DNA of 11,324 nucleotides from positions 1 through 11,324 of the forward strand of contig JAUYAJ010000490.1 in NCBI GenBank assembly GCA_030693565.1, read 5' to 3'. This DNA comes from Rubrivivax sp. Its GTDB lineage: Bacteria; Pseudomonadota; Gammaproteobacteria; Burkholderiales; Burkholderiaceae_C. This document shows, one piece after another, positions 7,668 through 11,324 of the stretch. The position numbers were made by a program, and so were the translations under genes. Position 1 is the stretch's first letter. Every line of letters begins with the position of its first letter. The notes beneath the pieces are model-generated. The model had not been told where the DNA came from, made no database searches, and saw only the letters and a program-made list of their open reading frames with translations.

Positions 7668-7862
7668 CGCGCGCGTGTCGTGCGTTTGAAGTTGCGGCGC
7701 CTGGGTGCGGGCGGTCATGTCGGCGTTGCTGGCGGCTGACCTGGAGCGGCCGTTCATCGAGCCGGCCCGCAGCTGCCTGGGTGTGCAGTCCTGAACGCCA
7801 GCCCGCAGTCCCCTGCAGGCCCGGCGGTAGACTGCGCGCGGTCCGAGTCAGAGGGGCTGCAC
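7668..7862 (+). other. Intergenic gap after the amidoligase/ATP-grasp operon
   Basis: The 195 nt separate the alpha-E stop from the beta-propeller gene. No T-tract terminator is visible. A CCTGCAGG palindrome (7812-7819) and a repeated GCCCGCAG octamer occur but are too short to interpret. TAGACT at 7827-7832 followed by a GCGCGCG tract resembles a weak -10 box, but no convincing -35 lies at the right distance. GAGGGG at 7851-7856 is a plausible Shine-Dalgarno, 6 nt before the ATG at 7863. The break in spacing suggests that the next gene has its own promoter. Confidence 0.35.
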
Positions 7863-8960
7863 ATGAACAAGCTGATCGTGGCTTTGCTGGCCATCGTCGT
7901 GGCCATGGCGGCCTATCTGGGCTTGTGGCCCGTGCCGGTCCAGGCCGTGGCGTGGGACGCGCCGGCCGCGCCCGGCTACGCGGGACCTCACGCACCCAAT
8001 ACGAAGCTGGCCGGGTTGACCTTGATCCCGCTCGGCGCTGAGTCCGGCCCTGAGCATGTGGTGCTCGGCAGCGACGGCAAGCTCTATGCGGCGACGGCCA
8101 GCGGCAAGGTGGTGCGCATGCAGCCCGACGGCTCGGGCCAGGAAGTCGTTGCCGACACGGGCGGTCGCGTGCTGGGCTTCGATTTTGACGCTGCCGGACA
8201 GTTGATCGCCGCCGATGCCATCAAGGGCTTGCTGTCCGTCGCGCCCGACGGCAAGGTCACGGTGCTGACAGACCAGGTGGCCGGCGACCCGATCCGCTAC
8301 GCCGACGCGGTGGTGGTCGCGCGCAACGGCAAGATCTACTTCAGCGACGCCTCGCGCCGCTTCGCGCCCGCGCGCTGGGGCGGCACCTTCGAGGCCGCGG
8401 TGCTCGACATCCTCGAGCAGGCAGCGACCTCGCGCGTCCTCGAGTACGACCCCACCACGCGCAGCACGCGCGTGGTCGTCCAGGGCCTGAGCTTTGCCAA
8501 CGGCGTGGCACTGAGCAACGACGAACAGTCGCTGTTCGTCGCCGAGACCGGCCGCTACCGCATCTGGAAGGTGGCCGTTGCCGCGCAGGACCTGGTCGCA
8601 GGCAGTGGCAGTGCGCAGGCCACGGGACTGCTGGACAACCTGCCAGGGTACCCCGACAACCTGATGCGCGGCGCCGACGGCCGCATCTGGCTGGGTCTGT
8701 CCGGCCCGCGCAGCGAAAAGGTCGACGCGATGGCAGGCAAGCCCTTCCTGCGCGAGCTGACACTGCGCCTGCCGCGCGCACTGTGGCCGCTGCCCAAGCC
8801 CTACGGCCACGTGATCGCCTTCGACGAGAGCGGCCGCATCGTGGCCGACCTGCAGGACCCGTCAGGCGCCTATCCGCAGACCACCGGCGTCACCGAGACG
8901 GCGGACCGCCTCTACATCCAGAACCTGCACCTGGGCGTGCTGGGGTGGGTGAAGCGCTGA
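7863..8960 (+). CDS. Strictosidine synthase / SMP-30 / gluconolactonase-like beta-propeller protein
   Basis: 365 residues. The N-terminus MNKLIVALLAIVVAMAAYLG is a hydrophobic signal peptide or uncleaved anchor (to about residue 28), so the rest should lie in the periplasm. The remainder is a six-bladed beta-propeller of the strictosidine-synthase/APMAP branch of the SMP-30 superfamily, with repeated blade signatures: KIYFSDAS at 157-164, SFANGVALS from 210, FVAETGRYRIWK from 225, GYPDN at 262-266, then DGRIWLGLSGPR and PYGHVIAFDESG. Characterised relatives are calcium-dependent lactonases or esterases; most bacterial members have no known substrate, and the plant alkaloid reaction should not be assumed. 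The ATG is supported by GAGGGG 6 nt upstream. It follows the operon on the same strand after a 195-nt gap and converges with the TonB receptor gene. A functional link to either neighbour is not shown. Confidence 0.9.
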   Translation: MNKLIVALLAIVVAMAAYLGLWPVPVQAVAWDAPAAPGYAGPHAPNTKLAGLTLIPLGAESGPEHVVLGSDGKLYAATASGKVVRMQPDGSGQEVVADTGGRVLGFDFDAAGQLIAADAIKGLLSVAPDGKVTVLTDQVAGDPIRYADAVVVARNGKIYFSDASRRFAPARWGGTFEAAVLDILEQAATSRVLEYDPTTRSTRVVVQGLSFANGVALSNDEQSLFVAETGRYRIWKVAVAAQDLVAGSGSAQATGLLDNLPGYPDNLMRGADGRIWLGLSGPRSEKVDAMAGKPFLRELTLRLPRALWPLPKPYGHVIAFDESGRIVADLQDPSGAYPQTTGVTETADRLYIQNLHLGVLGWVKR

Positions 8961-9073
8961 GGCGCCGCACCGCGCGCAAGGTGATGTCGCCACCGGTGTT
9001 CAGGCAGCCGGCTGCGCCGACCTGGAGTAGCGCGGTGATTCGACGCTGCTCGGCGGACCGCGAAGAAGGCTCC

Positions 9074-9094
9074 CGGCCGCCGGCGGGGCGGCCG
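9074..9094. terminator. GC-rich hairpin between convergent genes
   Basis: A perfect 8-bp inverted repeat, CGGCCGCC and GGCGGCCG, flanks a 5-nt loop (9082-9086). It lies in the 199-nt convergent gap and could halt transcription from either side, but no T-tract follows on either strand, so it is at best a non-canonical or Rho-assisted terminator. Confidence 0.35.
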
Positions 9095-9115
9095 CTTGGC
9101 CTGGGGGTCAGGCAT

Positions 9116-9132
9116 GGCGGTCAGATACCGCC
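9116..9132. terminator. Second hairpin in the convergent gap
   Basis: GGCGGT and ACCGCC form a perfect 6-bp stem around the 5-nt loop CAGAT. It lies 28 nt past the stop of the minus-strand TonB receptor gene and about 160 nt past the plus-strand stop. Only two T residues follow on the plus strand. It is a plausible bidirectional terminator by position; the sequence alone is weak evidence. Confidence 0.35.
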
Positions 9133-9159
9133 TTGAAACCCAAGCCTTGGCCGCAGACC

Positions 9160-11324
9160 TCACATCCGGATATCCAAGGACAGATTGACCTGCGGCCCGG
9201 TCTTGCGCTCGCTGCGCGTGAAGTCGCCGCCCTTGAGCAGCGTGGTGTTGCTGCCGTTGGGCGGGCCGAAGGGTTGCGCGCCTTCGGCCACGGCCAGGCG
9301 CATGGTCAGGCCGGGGCGCAGCATCCACAGGCCGTACAGGTCGACGTTGCGGGTGCGTGAACGGCGCTGGGTCTGGTCCAGCGTCAGCTGGGTGTCGTAG
9401 GCCGGGTTCAGGCTCAGGTTGCCGCCCACGGTCAGCGGCAGGCCGGTGATGCGCTGGTCAAAGCCCAGTGTCGCCGTCCAGGGTTGCTGGCCGTCGAGCC
9501 GGTTGTCGGGGCCGGGCAGCGCGGCCACGCGCGAGCGGTACAGGTTCAGCGACGCGCGCAGGTTCAGCGGGCTGGCCTTGTCGACCAGACTGGGCAGCAG
9601 TTCGGCGGCGCGGCCCTTGATCTCCAGCTCCAGGCCGCTGGTGCTGGCGTTGGAGAAGTTCTGCGGCTGCGCCACCCAGCGCGGCACCGTGGCCCAGGCC
9701 GCCGGGGTGAGGGTGGTGACGGTGCGCACCACGTCCTCGATTTGGCGGTGGAAGACGCCCACGCTCCAGATGCCGCCGCCGGGCAGGTACTTCTCGAAGG
9801 CGATGTCCAGTCCGGTGGCCAGCTCGGGCCGCAGCGCCGGGTTGCCCACGCGGTCGGGCGCCAGCTCGGTGTTGGGCCGGCTGGTGTCGCTGTAGGCGCT
9901 GGCGATGGACGGCCGCGCCAGCAGCGCGCCAATGCCCGGCGCGCGGTAGCTGCGCGTCAGGCTGGCGCGGATCTGGTCGCGGCCCTTGGCGTCGAACTTG
10001 TAGGTCAGGTGCGCCAGCGGCGACAGCACGCGGCTGCTGTTGTTCACCGGGGCGGCGCCGCCCCGGCTCTCGGTGTCGATCTGCTCGTGGCGCAGGCCCA
10101 GGTACAGCTGCCACTGCGGCGAGATCTCCCACTCGTCCTGCACGTAGAAGGCCTGGCGGTTCAGGCGCACGTCGAAGGGCTGGCCCTCGTACTCGGGCAG
10201 CACCGGCTGCCCCTGGCGGGTGACGCTGCGGCGTTCGCCGCGCTCGCGCCATTCCAGGTCCCAGCCGGCGGTCAGGCTGTGCTGCTCGCCCAGCAGCAGG
10301 TTGTACCTGCCGGCCTGGGTCAAGCCATCGTCGTCGCCGCCGCCCACGGCGCGCTGGGTCTCGCTGCGCTGGCGCAGGTTGCTCACGTCAAAGCTCCAGC
10401 GCGACTGCTGCACGCCGGCGCGCAGCTCCAGGCGCTGGTCGGGGGTGAGCCGGTTCACCCAGGTCGCGTTCAGGCGCCGGTTCTCCCAGGTGCCATGGGC
10501 CGCCTGGTCGTCGTCCAGCACCGGTTGGCCGCTGATGACCTGGGTGCTGAACTCGGTGGCGTTGTTCCAGTAGCCCTTCTGAAAGAAGCCGGCCAGCGTC
10601 ACCGTGTGCGCGTCGTTGATCTTCCAGTTCAGCCGCGGGCCCAGGTTCCAGCCCCAGCCCCAGACCTGCTGGTCGCCGGTCTGCACGGCCTGGGCCGGCG
10701 CGCCGTCGGTGCCGGGCATGCGGCGCTCGATGCTGTTGCGGTTTTCGCGCCGCCACTCAAACACCGACAGCGGCAGCGACACGCCCAGCCCGCCGCGCGA
10801 TTCGCCCAGCGTGAAGTTGAGGTTGCCCATCGGCCGCTGGCTGCCGTCGGCCAGGCCCAGGCGCAGGTTGCGCTGGCTGTTGCGCGGCGGCTCTTTCAGG
10901 ATGATGTTGATGGTGCCGGCGATGGCCTGCGTGCTCTGGTCGGCGGTGGGCGCCTTCAGCACCTCGATGCGCTCGATCTGCGCCGGGCTCAGCTGGTCGA
11001 GCTGGAAGCCGGGCGGCATCGGGTCGCCGTTGATCAGGATCTGCGTGTAGCCCGCACCCAGGCCGCGCATGCGCGGGCCGCCGCTGCCCACGTTGACGCC
11101 GGGCAGGCGGCGCATCACGTCCAGTGCGTTGGTGTCGCCGTACTTGTCGAGCTCATCGCGGCCGTAGATCTGCTTGGCCACGCGCGATTCGCGGCGCAGG
11201 TCGACGGCGCTGTTGCGGCTATTGATCTCGACGCGCTGCTGCGCGCTGGGCGTCTGCGCTGGGGGCGTGTCGGCGGGGCCCGGGCCGGCGTCCTGCGCCA
11301 GTGCGCCCAGCGGCGCCAGCAGCA
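9160..11324 (-). CDS. TonB-dependent outer-membrane receptor (5' end cut by window edge)
   Basis: Reads leftward from the right edge; 720 residues are visible and probably only the first part of the signal peptide is missing. The first visible residues, LLAPLGALAQDAG, look like the end of a signal peptide cut at ALA|QD. A Pro/Ala-rich linker and a possible TonB box (QRVEINS) follow. The plug domain spans about residues 48-150: KQIYGRDELDKYGDTN, LDVMRRLPGVNV, RMRGLGAGYTQILINGD, IERIEVLKAPTADQS, then AGTINIILKEPP. The rest is a 22-strand-type beta-barrel with alternating polar and aromatic segments, for example FYVQDEWEISPQWQLYLGLR and TYKFDAKGRDQIRASLTRSY. Such receptors import siderophores, cobalamin, nickel or oligosaccharides using TonB-ExbBD energy; the substrate is not readable here. 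The in-frame GTG at 11181 is not the start, because the frame continues upstream through the linker and signal peptide. The protein ends in DIRM rather than the usual aromatic residue. Confidence 0.93.
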   Translation of the reverse strand, partial: LLAPLGALAQDAGPGPADTPPAQTPSAQQRVEINSRNSAVDLRRESRVAKQIYGRDELDKYGDTNALDVMRRLPGVNVGSGGPRMRGLGAGYTQILINGDPMPPGFQLDQLSPAQIERIEVLKAPTADQSTQAIAGTINIILKEPPRNSQRNLRLGLADGSQRPMGNLNFTLGESRGGLGVSLPLSVFEWRRENRNSIERRMPGTDGAPAQAVQTGDQQVWGWGWNLGPRLNWKINDAHTVTLAGFFQKGYWNNATEFSTQVISGQPVLDDDQAAHGTWENRRLNATWVNRLTPDQRLELRAGVQQSRWSFDVSNLRQRSETQRAVGGGDDDGLTQAGRYNLLLGEQHSLTAGWDLEWRERGERRSVTRQGQPVLPEYEGQPFDVRLNRQAFYVQDEWEISPQWQLYLGLRHEQIDTESRGGAAPVNNSSRVLSPLAHLTYKFDAKGRDQIRASLTRSYRAPGIGALLARPSIASAYSDTSRPNTELAPDRVGNPALRPELATGLDIAFEKYLPGGGIWSVGVFHRQIEDVVRTVTTLTPAAWATVPRWVAQPQNFSNASTSGLELEIKGRAAELLPSLVDKASPLNLRASLNLYRSRVAALPGPDNRLDGQQPWTATLGFDQRITGLPLTVGGNLSLNPAYDTQLTLDQTQRRSRTRNVDLYGLWMLRPGLTMRLAVAEGAQPFGPPNGSNTTLLKGGDFTRSERKTGPQVNLSLDIRM

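Noticed and set aside
7717..7794. A 25-codon frame (starts MSALLAADLERPF) just after the operon, considered as a peptide substrate
   Set aside because: No convincing Shine-Dalgarno, no conserved core or leader-like features, and a length expected by chance; nothing beyond position supports it.
7827..7832. TAGACT as the -10 box of a promoter for the propeller gene
   Set aside because: Only four of six bases match and there is no recognisable -35; mentioned in the gap entry but not called as a promoter.
8783..9136. A 117-codon plus-strand frame running into the convergent gap
   Set aside because: Most of it overlaps the propeller gene out of frame, the composition is Arg/Pro-rich, and no domain or ribosome binding site is visible.
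9160..11181. TonB receptor starting at the GTG at 11181
   Set aside because: The frame stays open to the right edge and encodes a linker and signal-peptide end (LLAPLGALAQDAG), so this GTG is an internal Val codon.

Overview
The window is very GC-rich, densely packed DNA with long antisense shadow frames. The protein families and gene order fit a betaproteobacterium of the Burkholderiales (Rubrivivax/Leptothrix/Ideonella-like). That placement is an inference from composition and protein style; no rRNA or other marker gene is present.

Positions 1-7667 hold one plus-strand run of five tightly packed genes that looks like a single operon: (1) the C-terminal half of a large transglutaminase/DUF2126 putative amidoligase, cut by the left edge; (2) an 853-residue fusion of a circularly permuted ATP-grasp domain and an alpha-E domain; (3) a 314-residue transglutaminase-like protein with an intact Cys-His-Asp triad; (4) a stand-alone circularly permuted ATP-grasp protein; (5) a stand-alone alpha-E protein. 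The gaps are 10 nt, 3 nt, a 4-nt ATGA overlap and 39 nt. The operon therefore carries two ATP-grasp/alpha-E pairs, one fused and one split, around one transglutaminase, plus a glutamine-synthetase-fold amidoligase candidate upstream. Comparative genomics has predicted that these families form or break amide bonds in an uncharacterised peptide-synthesis or protein-tagging pathway. No substrate is known to me, and the proteasome-like Anbu peptidase often found with the split pair is not in the window.

After a 195-nt gap, positions 7863-8960 encode a membrane-anchored or secreted six-bladed beta-propeller of the strictosidine synthase / SMP-30 / gluconolactonase type. It converges on a minus-strand TonB-dependent outer-membrane receptor (9160 to the right edge), which lacks only the start of its signal peptide. 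The 199-nt convergent gap holds two GC-rich hairpins but no classical T-tract terminator.

No tRNA, rRNA, CRISPR array, insertion sequence or obvious horizontally acquired segment was seen. The most interesting part is the double-module amidoligase/ATP-grasp/alpha-E/transglutaminase operon, and in particular the contrast between its two ATP-grasp copies: the split copy keeps a Lys plus glycine-rich loop that the fused copy has lost.
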